DNA from: Bolinopsis microptera
Taxonomy: Eukaryota > Ctenophora > Tentaculata > Lobata > Bolinopsidae
Reading direction: 5' to 3'
DNA: 64,000 bases
Assembly (NCBI RefSeq): GCF_026151205.1
Contig: NC_087084.1
Location: 16,280,227 to 16,344,226 of the forward strand
This document shows, one piece after another, positions 54,399 through 64,000 of this stretch (the first letter of the stretch is position 1; each line of letters opens with the position of its first letter). The notes under the pieces are model-generated. The model ran no database searches, was not told the origin of the DNA, and was given only the letters and a program-made list of their open reading frames with translations. Made by a program: the position numbers and the translations under genes.

Positions 54399-54855
54399 AT
54401 CACACCTTATTTTATACATGCCTTTTTATGGCCACTTTACCATGAACAAACGAACTACCTGAAAGAATTGCACTGAAAAAATCGTAGACTTATTACAATA
54501 CTATAGTTATTGACGTAAAATTTCGCATAAATCTCATTACAAACCTAATTTGACTTACAGGAACATCAATTTCCCATTCAACTGTTATTTGATTAACAGA
54601 AGCAATAACCTTATTAAGCTATTATGTAACATCAAAAGAGCTGGAATCCCATCTGAGTAGAGCTGAAATCCGATTGAAATAAGTAAAGATGTAAATAATA
54701 TTAAAATTTATAATAATTATTATTGCTCCAAATGACTATTCACATTTCAGAACTATATTTTATGATGGAGCTGGAGAACGTTTTTAAGATATCAGTAATG
54801 TGGGACAAGAAACCATCTAATCTGACTGAGAGTAATTTGTAAGGCATAGATGATA
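54399..54855 (+). repeat. Long direct repeat, copy 2
   Basis: 457 bp, see 51421-51876. Its right end is followed within 5 nt by the Helitron-like insert. Confidence 0.9.
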
Positions 54856-54859
54856 ACAA

Positions 54860-55166
54860 TCTTACTATATATAAAGCGAGACGATATATATATATTTATT
54901 TATCCGTGCCATTTTACTGACACCACGGCATCAACTTTAACGCAAAAACCGTAAAAGATATACAACTGAAACTTTTTTGACTGGTTCAAATGCTTTAATG
55001 GCCTCCAAATCAGTATGAAAAAATAAAAAATTGGCCAAGAAATAGGAGTTTTAGAGCCCAAAATTTGGTACCCCAAGTGGTGTCAAAAACGCTAATTAAA
55101 TAGGTAATAATTATTTTAGTCTCTTGAGCCTTGACACCACTTTACGGTTAGACGGGTTCCTGCTAG
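54860..55166 (+). mobile_element. Helitron/Helentron-like non-autonomous element
   Basis: About 307 bp beginning TCTTACTATATATAAAGCG and ending TTCCTGCTAG, inserted between A (54859) and T (55167), as Helitrons do. Near the 3' end AAGTGGTGTCAA and TTGACACCACTT can pair into a stem. No Rep/helicase coding. The assignment rests on termini and stem only. Confidence 0.45.
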
Positions 55167-55180
55167 TATTAATTAATATA

Positions 55181-55429
55181 TATAAAATTATTCAAACAAT
55201 ATACACATAATAATATAGCAATGACCCTATATAAAATCAACCCTTTAAGAATTCAAAAAATTCCCTTAACAATTAAAAATTACCCTTGGCCTTGTGGCTC
55301 CAAGTTAAGATCTAGACTGTTTATATCAACAATGTTTTTTCTCGCACCTCTGTCTCCACGGAGAGAAATCACTGTTGTTCTGAGAATTTCAAAGCGAAGG
55401 CGCTTTCTTATGTATCCTACGGCGTCTGA
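55181..55429 (-). repeat. Inverted copy of the retroelement 3' end
   Basis: Reverse complement of 53727-53974, nearly exact, including the last ~50 codons. The two copies form an inverted repeat with a 1.2-kb spacer that holds direct repeat copy 2 and the Helitron-like insert. Confidence 0.85.
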
Positions 55430-58063
55430 CATGATAACAATTGTTACTATGTCAAACATTTCTATTTATTAATTAACAACAAGCCCCTTTCTCTGTGCAC
55501 TGATCAGGTGATAACAAAGCTGTTCTGAAGCTCATGGATGAGACTTTGGGACTAGATCTGCTTTGAAATTCTATGCAGGTTAGTGTGGGTGCTGAGATGC
55601 ACCCCACACAAATCATTCCCAAGAAAAGAATTTTCATACTTATCAAGCAATTATTTTAATTGATATCCCTGTGTAACCTCCGCATCTAAAACGTTGTAGA
55701 GGGGCTCTATTAAGTATAATTTGATGTAAAGTGGGTTTGAGATGCACCCACATTTTTGCGCTAAATTATTGAACGCCTGCTTGTTGATGCTTAACACAAT
55801 TATGTATTAAAACAAAGTGCCGAGTTATCACGTAACATGAGATTATACATGACGTCAATACGAGCGCAGCTCCATTTGTCTCACTCCAAAAATAGAATTG
55901 AAAAACAGAAAAAATGCAGATAAACGAGACATGTGGATATAACACAACTTTGAAGCAAAATTTTGCAGTTATACTTATACTTTATAGTGTCCAAAAATCG
56001 TCTGCCTTCACATCCAGTGGGGTGTCTGGTTGATCAATATCAAAATAAAAGGCTATACAAAATTGTCATGTTATTGGTGTAGTCATGCCAAATTAGTAAC
56101 CAGGTTACAATAGTTCTAGTTGTTATCAAAAGCTTTAAACCACTATGCATTAAGCTATGGGATTCTTGAGCGTGTGCTTACATTGGAAGAAAAATACACA
56201 TCAGCAGTGATGTTCGTTAGCAGTGATGTTCGTTAGCTGCAGTCACCCCAAAGCAATGATGTGATAAATCTATGAAGTAGACCAAAGTGGCTCTTGTTTG
56301 TGAGAGGTGTAGATCAACTACCCGCCGAAGCAGTGGGTTAGGAGTCCCCCCTTTGACATACATTTCATTACAAAATTTAGCTTCTAATCCAGAATAGATT
56401 ACAAGGAACGATAAATTTCAGATACTGAATAATCCTAAAACAAGGCACTGAACAAAGATTTTTCCCATCGTATTCAGCAAAACTGAAAGGCATAAATTAT
56501 GATTAATGGCAATTTAAGCAACGTTGGCACTGACTAAACTCTGGACATCTATTCAATACAGATGAGAATAAAAGACAAGAGCAAAACATTTATTCCATAT
56601 TTGAACACGGCAATAGTACGACAAAACAAACAAAGTCCTCAGTCTTATGTAAAATGTATGTAGTAGGACTAAAACATAAAAATAAGGTTAAAAGTCAATA
56701 TTTGTGGGAGACAGAGGGGCGAGAAAGAACTTTGCTATGTAGAAAGTTTAGATTTGAAATTGGACCCGCAAGGCCAAGGGTGATTTTTAAAATATTGAGT
56801 TTTTGAAGGGTTGTTTTTATATTATAGGGTCATTGTGAGATTTTTAGTATACTGTTTGAAAAATTTGTACTTTAACAAAAATATTTGTCCAACCAATTAT
56901 TATTATGGGCGGCACTCAGCCTGCCGATCATTCCGCCAAATCTTTATGATTATGAGCATAAATATAATAGCCTGATGCCTGAGGTCCCCATGTAAAGCAT
57001 TTTATCACGTCGTGACCCCACTGTCGTTTCAACGATACAGGGGGAGCCGTGCACTCGTGCGCGGCGACGTTCATACAACGTATTATATGACAAATATTTA
57101 TTAAATTACACTTTAAGACAAAAATATTGTAGCGCGATGCGTTACTGTGCCGCGCCGCGCACTCAATGAGGCTTCTCACAGCGACCTCCTTAGATCGGCG
57201 AAATGCGCTACTGTGCCGCGCCGAGATGAATTGACATCGTCAATTAAACAAAAATAATAACACCTTTTAGTTAAGTTTAAAATTGATTGCATTTATTGTT
57301 AGTGGACTCGTTTCTAAAAATTGTGACGGGTAATAATAAAATAATATAATTATAATCTTAAAATAATTCAGAATAAAACAAATATTTTTTTTCAGAATTA
57401 AACAAATATTATATTCAAATCTCTTTATTCAACAATATTAAATCATTATAGGGACCTAATTTGTGGCTTGATCGTTATGTTAGGGCTATTCTGTTAGCTG
57501 ATGCTGACAGGCACCGCATGAGGCAGAGACTTAGGACCATTACGCTGGAGGCTTACAATGACCCTTTTTGAACCCCATGGCAGTGCTAGTTTTATTATGG
57601 TACAAATTGTAAATCGAAGTTATGAAAACGATCAGGTCACTCCTGTTTTACACTATCAACAGCTAATTTAAACAACCTAGATTGTACAACTCACTTTGAA
57701 GATTAAACTGTTAAGTGATGAGTGATTGGGCTCATTAAACATTTTAGTAGCGGAGACACGCGGATCAGCTTCTTGAGGTTCTAATAGTTCATTCAGACAA
57801 GAAATTTTACTTTTTCAAATTTAGTCGTTCAAGCTGCCTGAGTTCAGAAAGTTTGCCAAAGGGGTCCAGGTATTCTTGTCACTTTTACCCTGGGACGAGT
57901 GAATAACTTTTTTTACCTTTGATTTGAATACACCATGAGTGATTTCAAGATCGTTCAGTGCCAACATCTGACGGAATGAATTCCAAAGGCAACTAAAAGT
58001 AAAAGTAAAAGTAGTAGAAAAACTTGTCCAATGAATCAACCAAACATGTTCAGTTTTAAACTA
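55430..58063. other. Repeat-rich spacer without supported gene
   Basis: Contains the diverged third copy of the retroelement 3' end (56700-56880), a short tandem duplication of AGCAGTGATGTTCGTT near 56205-56237 and AT-rich sequence. Aside from a short exon-like frame near 57450, I see no coding. Confidence 0.5.
57450..57572 (+). other. Exon-like fragment of unknown origin
   Basis: After an acceptor-like AATCATTATAG, a short frame reads LWLDRYVRAILLADADRH, then RMRQRLRTITLEAYNDPF and a stop at about 57572. The composition is protein-like (Arg/Leu-rich helix) but I do not recognise it. It could be a last exon, a transposon relic or chance. Confidence 0.25.
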
Positions 58064-58099
58064 ATTACAACACTACAAATCTATTACATTTATTGAGAT

Positions 58100-59379
58100 A
58101 TGTTATCCCCGCAACGTTTCACACCTTTCCTGAACTCATCCACATCCTCTGAAAGTACTCAACAGCGACAAGGTAACACATTTCAATACCAGTTTGCCTA
58201 CATCAAAGACGGCACTTGTAACACCTGTAATGATGCTCTAGCTAATGACACTGCTCTTACCTGCTTTTTGTGTAAATCGTCATTTCATGCTGTTTGTCGA
58301 GATGCTGATAAAGATAGGATTAATACTGATGTAATCTGTCCTCGCACTTTCTTCAAAGCATATTCCGACAGAAACGCAACCAAGGGTGTTAACAGTTCCA
58401 GATTTGGGACTTTTACGTTTGTGTGTAATGTCTGCAAGACACACTCCGAACAGAACTCCGCAGTCAGTGCCGAAAGTAAAGTCGACCTGATTGACAGGCG
58501 AGTAGATAATCTGACCCAATCTATGGAGGACATGAAGGGTTTACTTATGAAAGTTGTGAATATGAAAACATCTCCGGACATAACTGAAATTTCTTCTCCT
58601 TCATCTCCAGCACCAGTTGCCCCTTCATATCGTTCTGTATTAATCATGTCCAGCAAAATACCAGAAAATCAAGCTCAAGATCGCAAAGATGTTGACAAAA
58701 TCATCAAAGACAACCCTATTCATGCTGACAAACGGTATGTCAACAAGAAAGGGGAAATTGTGGTTGTGTGTCCGACAACGACTGACAGGGAAAATCTTGT
58801 CAAGAAAATATCCCAGCAACTTCCAGAAATAAAAACGCACCAGCCACCAGAACGTTTGCCCACAATCTCAGTTGCTAACCTTGCTGATAATTATTCTGAA
58901 GAAGATCTAGAAGACCTGCTCACCCCAACATTAAGGCATTAAAATCCCAGGGTGAAACATTTTCCGTACTAAAAGTTAAACCTCAGATCAAAAACAGCAG
59001 CAAGCATCAAGCTACTATACGAGTTAGTAACAATATTAGGAAAATCATAGAACAACAGGGAGATCGGCTATACATCAGTTCGTTTAGTTGCAAAGTTTAT
59101 GATCAATTTCATGTAAAACGATGCAACAAATGCCAAGCTTTTGGACACTACAGGTCGGAGTGTGAATCAGAAAAAGCTATTTGTGGTTATTGTTCCAAGA
59201 ATCATACGTCAGAAGATTGTCCAGAAAAGAAAACTAATAGTCTTATCCCATGCTGCATTAACTGCTCTAAGGGCAAGTATCGGGATGAAAGAGACACACA
59301 CACGGCATTTGATAGGACATGTCCAGCTTATGTTGCTGAACAGCAGCATCTCCGCAAAACTATCAATTACTACAGTTGA
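58100..59379 (+). pseudogene. LINE D ORF1: PHD-like finger, coiled coil, CCHC knuckles (one frameshift)
   Basis: The first frame (58100-58942, 280 residues) has a PHD-type finger at about residues 31-115 (CNTCNDALANDTALTCFLC, FHAVC, FVCNVC), an acidic/helical stretch (RRVDNLTQSMEDMKGLL) and an RRM-like segment (KGEIVVVCPTTTDRENL). A single-base frame break near 58920 precedes a second frame (about 58922-59379) with zinc knuckles RCNKCQAFGHYRSEC and CGYCSKNHTSEDC and a third Cys cluster. This would be the RNA-binding ORF1 protein. Apart from the break it looks well preserved. Confidence 0.75.
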
Positions 59380-60857
59380 AAAAACTTGTAAGCAGTGGTC
59401 TGAAATCCTCTCCGACAGAGATTCTTGGCTGTTGCTGGAATGTGAGATCTCTCAACAATAAGATTCAACCAATCATGGAATCTATAATCGACCAAAGAAT
59501 CTCTGTCCTTTTTGTCACTGAGACTTGGCTCACCAGCATGAAGAATGATGTTACTGCTACCATCAAGTCTTACGGCTATAACTTGATTCACTACATCAGG
59601 AAAGACTCCGTTAAATGCAGAGGCGGAGGAGTTGGAATTATTTACAATTCAAGTGATTTGAACCTTACTCCTGTGTTTGATAAGTGTGGAGATACGTTTG
59701 AAGCAGTTTTAGGAAAATTTCGGGACTCATCGGGTGATACTGTCCTCTGTGCTTGTGTTTACCGACCAGGGTCATTGACTGATGTCTTTTTTGAAGATTT
59801 GGATGAGTTTATTGGGAACATATTCATGAAATACAAGAAGTTTTTAATCTGTGGTGATCTTAATATTCATTTGGATGAACATAAATCAAGAAACACGGCC
59901 AAACTGACTGAAGTATTGGCCAGCTATGGACTGCATCAATACGTGAGAGATCCAACTCACAACAAAGGACATATTCAGGATGTTGTGATCTCCTCCCATC
60001 AGATAGCCAATCCAAAGAGTGTCACAGTAGACTCGCACACCTCGGAAATGTTTCCAAACTGTGACCATTTCCCGGTTACTTTTAGCCTCACAAAAACAGT
60101 TGCAAGCAATCTCAACAAGAAAAAAGTTATCACATTCAGAAATGTCAAAGAAATTGACAAAAATTGTTTTGCGGATAATCTTGCTGAGGAATTGGTAACT
60201 GTAATGGATCCTGAGGGTCTATCACAAGCTGAAATGCCGTCATTTGAAAGCCGCATCAGCCTATACAACTCTAAGTGCCTAACTGTGCTGAATAACCATG
60301 CTCCTCTCCTCACAAAGGAAATCAAAGAACGTAAGTCTGCCCCTTGGTTCGATGGTGAATATAAAGCACTTAGAAGCCAAAGAAGAAAAGCCGAGACAAA
60401 GTGGAAAATCTCCGGATCTTTAACTGACAAGACACACTATGAATCAATCAGAGAGCAGTGCACAGAACTCTCAGACAGGAAGAAACATGAGTTTTTCAAA
60501 GTCGAATTCATAAAGCATTCCTATTCTTCTAAGAGTCTTTTTAGATTTGTGGACACCTTTCTTGATCGGGATAAAAGCATTGTGTTGCCTTCGTCAGAGT
60601 CTCTCAAGGACACAGTCGAAAACTTTAACGTATATTTTCAGGAGAAAATAAAGGCAATACGTAATAACTTTGATCATGTGGAGTCTGACGATCAAACGCC
60701 CTCTTACTGCGGAGAAAAACTAGCTGAGTTCTCTCCAACTACTCTAGAAGAACTAGAGGAGATAATCAAGGCATCTGAGATCAAGTCTTCTTCAATTGAC
60801 CCTCTACCTGCAAACATCTTTAAAGAAAACCTTGAGGTTCTACTACCCGTCTTAGTT
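59376..60857 (+). pseudogene. LINE D ORF2: APE endonuclease and start of reverse transcriptase (interrupted)
   Basis: The open frame overlaps the ORF1 stop and starts without an ATG; the protein begins effectively at CCWNVRSLNNKIQPI. The endonuclease is complete: LFVTETWLTS, LICGDLNIHLDEH, IQDVVISS, NCDHFPVTF. A linker and the first reverse transcriptase block follow (SSSIDPLPANIFKENLE). Host reading then runs into the Penelope-like insert and stops at 60876-60878. Confidence 0.85.
60845..60857. repeat. Target-site duplication of the Penelope-like element, left copy
   Basis: The 13-bp word ACCCGTCTTAGTT occurs here and again at 63547-63559. Removing one copy and everything between restores continuous reverse transcriptase reading frame in LINE D. 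Confidence 0.9.
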
Positions 60858-63546
60858 CAATTTGGTTTGGACACATAGTAAGACAGCACAAATATAGGTG
60901 AATTCTTCGTATATTTACATCACTAGCCTATAAAAATAAAATTAGGTTAGACTAATGAAAGCAATTTTAAAGTTAACAACTTGAAAATTCAAAACAGATT
61001 TTAATCTGAAACTTTACTAAAGAGCTCAATGTGCTAGGTAGAATGGACAACAGAGCATAACAGATTATTCAGCGAGTAACTACAATCCTATTTAAACCAA
61101 AAATATTAGTTCTAAATTTTGAAATAAGAATGCTCTCTTCTCTATCAAGTGCTGTTGGTCGGACTTTTCTTACTACACCTAATTTAAAAACTCCCATAGT
61201 GAAATCAGATTTATGCGCTAGAAAACAATGCATGGAAAGTGCCGACTTCTCAAATGACAATTCATTATCAATTTTAAACTTGTTTCTGTGTCCATTCATT
61301 CTGATATGAAATGGAGAAACCGTTTGGCCGAAATAGGTATCGTCTTTTAGGCTCTGGGGAAGTTTATTACAAATTTGGCATTGGGCGACATAAATTATAT
61401 TGCTGTCCTTACATGTCAACCGGAAATCCAGAGTTAAATCCAAACCATTGACAGTGATAACTTCGTTGGAGTTGAACAGTTGGGGACAGGTTGCACAGCC
61501 TCTCCCCCCACAGTTTTGGCTGACGGTGACAGAATCCGTTTCGGAGCACGAACTGAGTTTTCTATTGCGCACTACTGTGTTGCCTATAGATGGCTGTTTA
61601 CGTAGTGCAAACAATATCTGTACGTCTCCGCATAATTGTTTGATGTCCTCACTAGTAGAGTGCACCAACTTCCTAAGTTCAGTGACCTCTTTGAAAAATT
61701 TCACTGAAAAGACAACTTTGTCAGTGATTGGCTTCTTTTCTTCCCTCTCATACAAATCGTGTTCTATTGACCTCAAGACTGCTTCAGGCTCTGTTTCCGT
61801 TAAGGTCCCCTCCTTGTGTCCACTTTTCATTAGGTCTTCTTTAAGTTCCTCCAGGTCCTCCACACAGGTGTGATCCTGCGAATTTCGCTTGATCACTCGG
61901 ATCATCTGTGAGAATACTACTGATTTAAAGACGTGGTTTGGGTGGAAACTATCAGTATTAAGGTAAAGCCTGGCATCAGTCTCTTTCTTAAATAGTCTGT
62001 AGTCGATGTTGTTGTTCTCCCCCAGGGAGAGTTCTACATCCAAGTAGTTAACTGATTTGCCAAACTGACAATCACCGAACTGAATTCCAAATCGTTTTGC
62101 GGCTTCATTTAGTTTCGACACAAAAAGATCAAATTGCCTCCTGGAGCCCTTCCAAATTCCAAAGACATCGTCGATGAAGCGTCGCCAGAATAAAATAAGA
62201 CTCCATAGCTGTATCATTTCAGGCCAGATGTTGATGAATAGCACCCAATGAAGCATGATATCAGCGACTTGACGCGAAATACAATTTCCAGTTGGGATAC
62301 CCTTTTTGCCTGTGTACACATTTTCTTGAAAAGTGACAAAGGAGTTTGTGAAGATAATCTCCGTGAATGTTTTCAGAATAGCCTTTCGTTTATCAATCAT
62401 AGTACTACCGTTCAGGGCATGTTCCAATGCAGACATAGCTATTTCAGGTTTTATGCTTGGATACAGACTGATCACGTCTAAAGTAAACAAGTTGATGGTG
62501 CTATATTTTGACATGTCTGCAGATTCATTAAGGTTTTTTATGTTACTGAGAAGGTCTGGTGTATCCAGGAGAAACTCCTGTTGGCAGTAAATCCTACTTA
62601 CATCTGTTAGGTATGGGCTAACCCACTTTTCTAGCCTGTAAAGGGGGCCCTCCTTAGTTGCATGGACAAGCCTGGTAGGGGGAACTATTTTCCCCTCAAT
62701 CTGTTGTGGACTTAATTTATGCAGCTTAAATAGAGGGTACACATAAGGGACTACTGGTTTGAATACATGTGCATGCATTTGGTTATTATTTTCATTAAGT
62801 CCAGTAATGAGTTTCTTGTCTTTTTCTGTGATTTTCCCCTCTGATAAAGCCAGAAGAACTGCATCCTTAACATTATTCTTCACATCTGTCATTTTCTCTT
62901 CAACTGACATTTGGGAATGAGCAAAGTTCTCTCTATCTCCTAAGTTCCTTTGAACACATTCCACAGCTTCCTTATAGTCAAGAATCAAGGTCGATCCTCC
63001 TTTGTCAGCTTTGGTGACAAAGATGTTCTCATCTTCTATATTTTTCAAAATCCATCTCTTCCCTCTCCTCTCTGCTGGTGTCAGGTTAGACTTCGGGTCA
63101 GCAGGCATGAAGCTGTTTACGAAACCCATCAGTTTTGTTTTTATTTCATCAAAGAGCGGGTTGCTGTACTCAGGATGCCTTCTTGAAGGTATCCTTAAGC
63201 CAGGATGTTCGTCTTCGTTGAAACTATTGTTCTCAGTTGGGTTATCATGAAAGAACGCCTTCCATGAAACTTTACGTAAGAACTCTTTGGTGTCATACTG
63301 AAGGTCTTCCTTACTTGCCTTTTTACTTTCCACAAAGTTCAAGCCTTTGGCCAGATACAAAAATGCTATATCGGGGACTTCTACATGGGACAGATTTCTC
63401 ACAACTGTGGACGATATCTCCTTGACTCTCTGTTCCAACCATAACTTTTTCCGGTTCTGCTTGTTTTTCTGGTAGCGTTTGCGCCCGGCCTTCTTCTTTT
63501 CGGCAGATGCTTTTCTCCACTTCTTGCGTTTGGAATTTGAAGAAGA
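60858..63546 (-). mobile_element. Penelope-like element with GIY-YIG endonuclease, inserted in LINE D
   Basis: A 2.69-kb insert on the minus strand, bounded by the 13-bp duplication. It holds one long ORF and about 210 bp of AT-rich 3' sequence (61068-60858). I saw no pLTR repeats and no hammerhead core. The 5' end lies inside or just before the coding start, so it may be 5'-truncated. Confidence 0.9.
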
Positions 63547-63564
63547 ACCCGTCTTAGTTGACAT
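61069..63564 (-). CDS. Penelope-like reverse transcriptase with C-terminal GIY-YIG endonuclease
   Basis: An 831-residue open frame, in the usual size range. The N-terminus is strongly basic (SKRKKWRKASAEKKKAGRKR). Reverse transcriptase blocks: FVTKADKGGSTLILDY, PTRLVHATKEGPLYRL, LFTLDVISLYPSIKPE, GIPTGNCISRQVADI and the catalytic RRFIDDVFGIW, then VNYLDVELSL. From about residue 722 the GIY-YIG domain: IIYVAQCQICNK, TYFGQTVSP, IRMNGHR and LDREES with the metal-binding Glu. Penelope-like elements use this nuclease with a telomerase-like reverse transcriptase. The ATG and next few codons come from the target sequence of LINE D (positions above 63546), so the annotated start is fortuitous or replaces a lost one. 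Confidence 0.92.
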   Translation of the reverse strand: MSTKTGSSSNSKRKKWRKASAEKKKAGRKRYQKNKQNRKKLWLEQRVKEISSTVVRNLSHVEVPDIAFLYLAKGLNFVESKKASKEDLQYDTKEFLRKVSWKAFFHDNPTENNSFNEDEHPGLRIPSRRHPEYSNPLFDEIKTKLMGFVNSFMPADPKSNLTPAERRGKRWILKNIEDENIFVTKADKGGSTLILDYKEAVECVQRNLGDRENFAHSQMSVEEKMTDVKNNVKDAVLLALSEGKITEKDKKLITGLNENNNQMHAHVFKPVVPYVYPLFKLHKLSPQQIEGKIVPPTRLVHATKEGPLYRLEKWVSPYLTDVSRIYCQQEFLLDTPDLLSNIKNLNESADMSKYSTINLFTLDVISLYPSIKPEIAMSALEHALNGSTMIDKRKAILKTFTEIIFTNSFVTFQENVYTGKKGIPTGNCISRQVADIMLHWVLFINIWPEMIQLWSLILFWRRFIDDVFGIWKGSRRQFDLFVSKLNEAAKRFGIQFGDCQFGKSVNYLDVELSLGENNNIDYRLFKKETDARLYLNTDSFHPNHVFKSVVFSQMIRVIKRNSQDHTCVEDLEELKEDLMKSGHKEGTLTETEPEAVLRSIEHDLYEREEKKPITDKVVFSVKFFKEVTELRKLVHSTSEDIKQLCGDVQILFALRKQPSIGNTVVRNRKLSSCSETDSVTVSQNCGGRGCATCPQLFNSNEVITVNGLDLTLDFRLTCKDSNIIYVAQCQICNKLPQSLKDDTYFGQTVSPFHIRMNGHRNKFKIDNELSFEKSALSMHCFLAHKSDFTMGVFKLGVVRKVRPTALDREESILISKFRTNIFGLNRIVVTR
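63547..63559. repeat. Target-site duplication of the Penelope-like element, right copy
   Basis: Identical to 60845-60857. LINE D resumes immediately after. Confidence 0.9.
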
Positions 63565-64000
63565 AGTAAATGCTTCATTATCTTCTGGCAGTATTGATGG
63601 CGCTAAACTAGCTCATATCACACCCCTGATCAAGGGCCAGGGATTAGATAGTGATAATCTCAAGAATTACAGACCAATATCTAACCTTAGTTTTGTAGGC
63701 AAGTTGATAGGTAGGCAAGTTGATAGAAAGAGTAGTGCTCAGGCGTCTAAATGAACATCTAGAAAACAACAACCTGAACATCCCACAGCAGTCTGGATAC
63801 AAATCAAAACACAGCACCGAGACTCTGCTTGTGAGAGTTGTTAACGATCTGCTCATTGCATCTACAGAAAGCAAGGCAACTGTTGTTCTTCTCCTAGATC
63901 TCAGCGCAGCTTTTGATACAGTTGACCACTGCAATTCAAACTACTGAACATCCTCAGAAATGAGTTGGGAATAACAGGGACAGCTTGGAAATGGTTCAGC
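63560..64000 (+). pseudogene. LINE D reverse transcriptase, continuation after the insert (runs off the window)
   Basis: Reads NASLSSGSIDGAKLAHITPL, NLKNYRPISNLSFVGKLI, then after a frame break RVVLRRLNEHL, IPQQSGYKSKHSTETLL and LLDLSAAFDTVDH, the first palm block. The first break coincides with a 16-bp tandem duplication (GGCAAGTTGATAG words at about 63700-63726). A second break near 63931 precedes LLNILRNELGITGTAWKWF. The catalytic FADD box lies beyond the window. Confidence 0.85.

Larger units (their letters stand above)
58064..60857 (+). mobile_element. LINE D (CR1/L2-like), 5' part, interrupted by a Penelope-like element
   Basis: Begins with a leader of about 36 nt (58064-58099) similar in layout to the leaders of LINEs A and C, then ORF1, endonuclease and the first part of the reverse transcriptase. 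It is cut at 60857 by the Penelope-like insert; the reverse transcriptase resumes at 63560. Confidence 0.85.

Noticed and set aside
51421-54855. LTR retrotransposon bounded by the 456-bp direct repeats
   Set aside because: No TG...CA ends, no primer-binding site or polypurine tract, no flanking duplication, and the internal protein is not gag-pol.

Overview
The window is invertebrate metazoan DNA: AT-rich, with spliced genes, long introns, many minisatellites and a heavy load of retrotransposons. Multi-granulin proteins, a secreted coiled-coil/discoidin-type lectin, Penelope-like and CR1/L2-like elements, and a restriction-like-endonuclease retroelement family that I associate with cnidarians together suggest a marine invertebrate, possibly a cnidarian. 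That placement is a weak inference and no marker in the window settles it.

Layout. (1) About 1-8200 is the 3' part of a multi-granulin gene (+). One of its introns holds an almost complete RTE-like LINE in antisense, and one exon carries an in-frame 33-bp coding minisatellite. (2) About 8770-17300 has no gene I can support, only low-complexity tracts (a 50-nt C run, a 320-bp TCAGGG-type array, a 17-bp hairpin minisatellite). (3) 17337-25127 is a spliced retinol-dehydrogenase-type SDR gene (-). Seven exons join in phase; the last exon or exons were not found. Its introns hold a tandem tRNA-derived repeat array with target-site duplications, an array of decoy 5' splice sites, and a complete two-exon lectin gene on the opposite strand. 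(4) 25503-29009 is a 3.5-kb foldback element. (5) 29366-31504 is a full-length BBS7 gene (-) with an uninterrupted coding region. 33012-34686 is a UDP-glycosyltransferase (-) with one frameshift before its membrane anchor. (6) 34894-50895 is a nest of three LINEs. Element A (+) is split; between its halves lie element B (+) and the 5.7-kb element C (-). (7) 50896-58060 is a rearranged repeat zone with a restriction-like-endonuclease retroelement fragment, long direct and inverted repeats and a Helitron-like insert. (8) 58064-64000 is element D (+), interrupted by a Penelope-like element (-) bounded by a 13-bp target-site duplication.

The host genes (granulin, SDR, lectin, BBS7, UGT) do not form one pathway. 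BBS7 is a BBSome subunit for ciliary traffic, the SDR and UGT are membrane enzymes of lipid or xenobiotic metabolism, and the granulin and lectin proteins are secreted. The most unusual content is in the retroelements. Element C has an ORF1 that appears to join a PHD finger, an AlkB-type 2-oxoglutarate/Fe(II) dioxygenase and an SGNH esterase. Elements A and C, which have different ORF1s, begin with the same 36 nt, and element D begins with a diverged version. With three host start codons lying 1-14 nt after strong 3' splice sites, this raises the possibility of spliced-leader trans-splicing whose products have been captured by LINEs.
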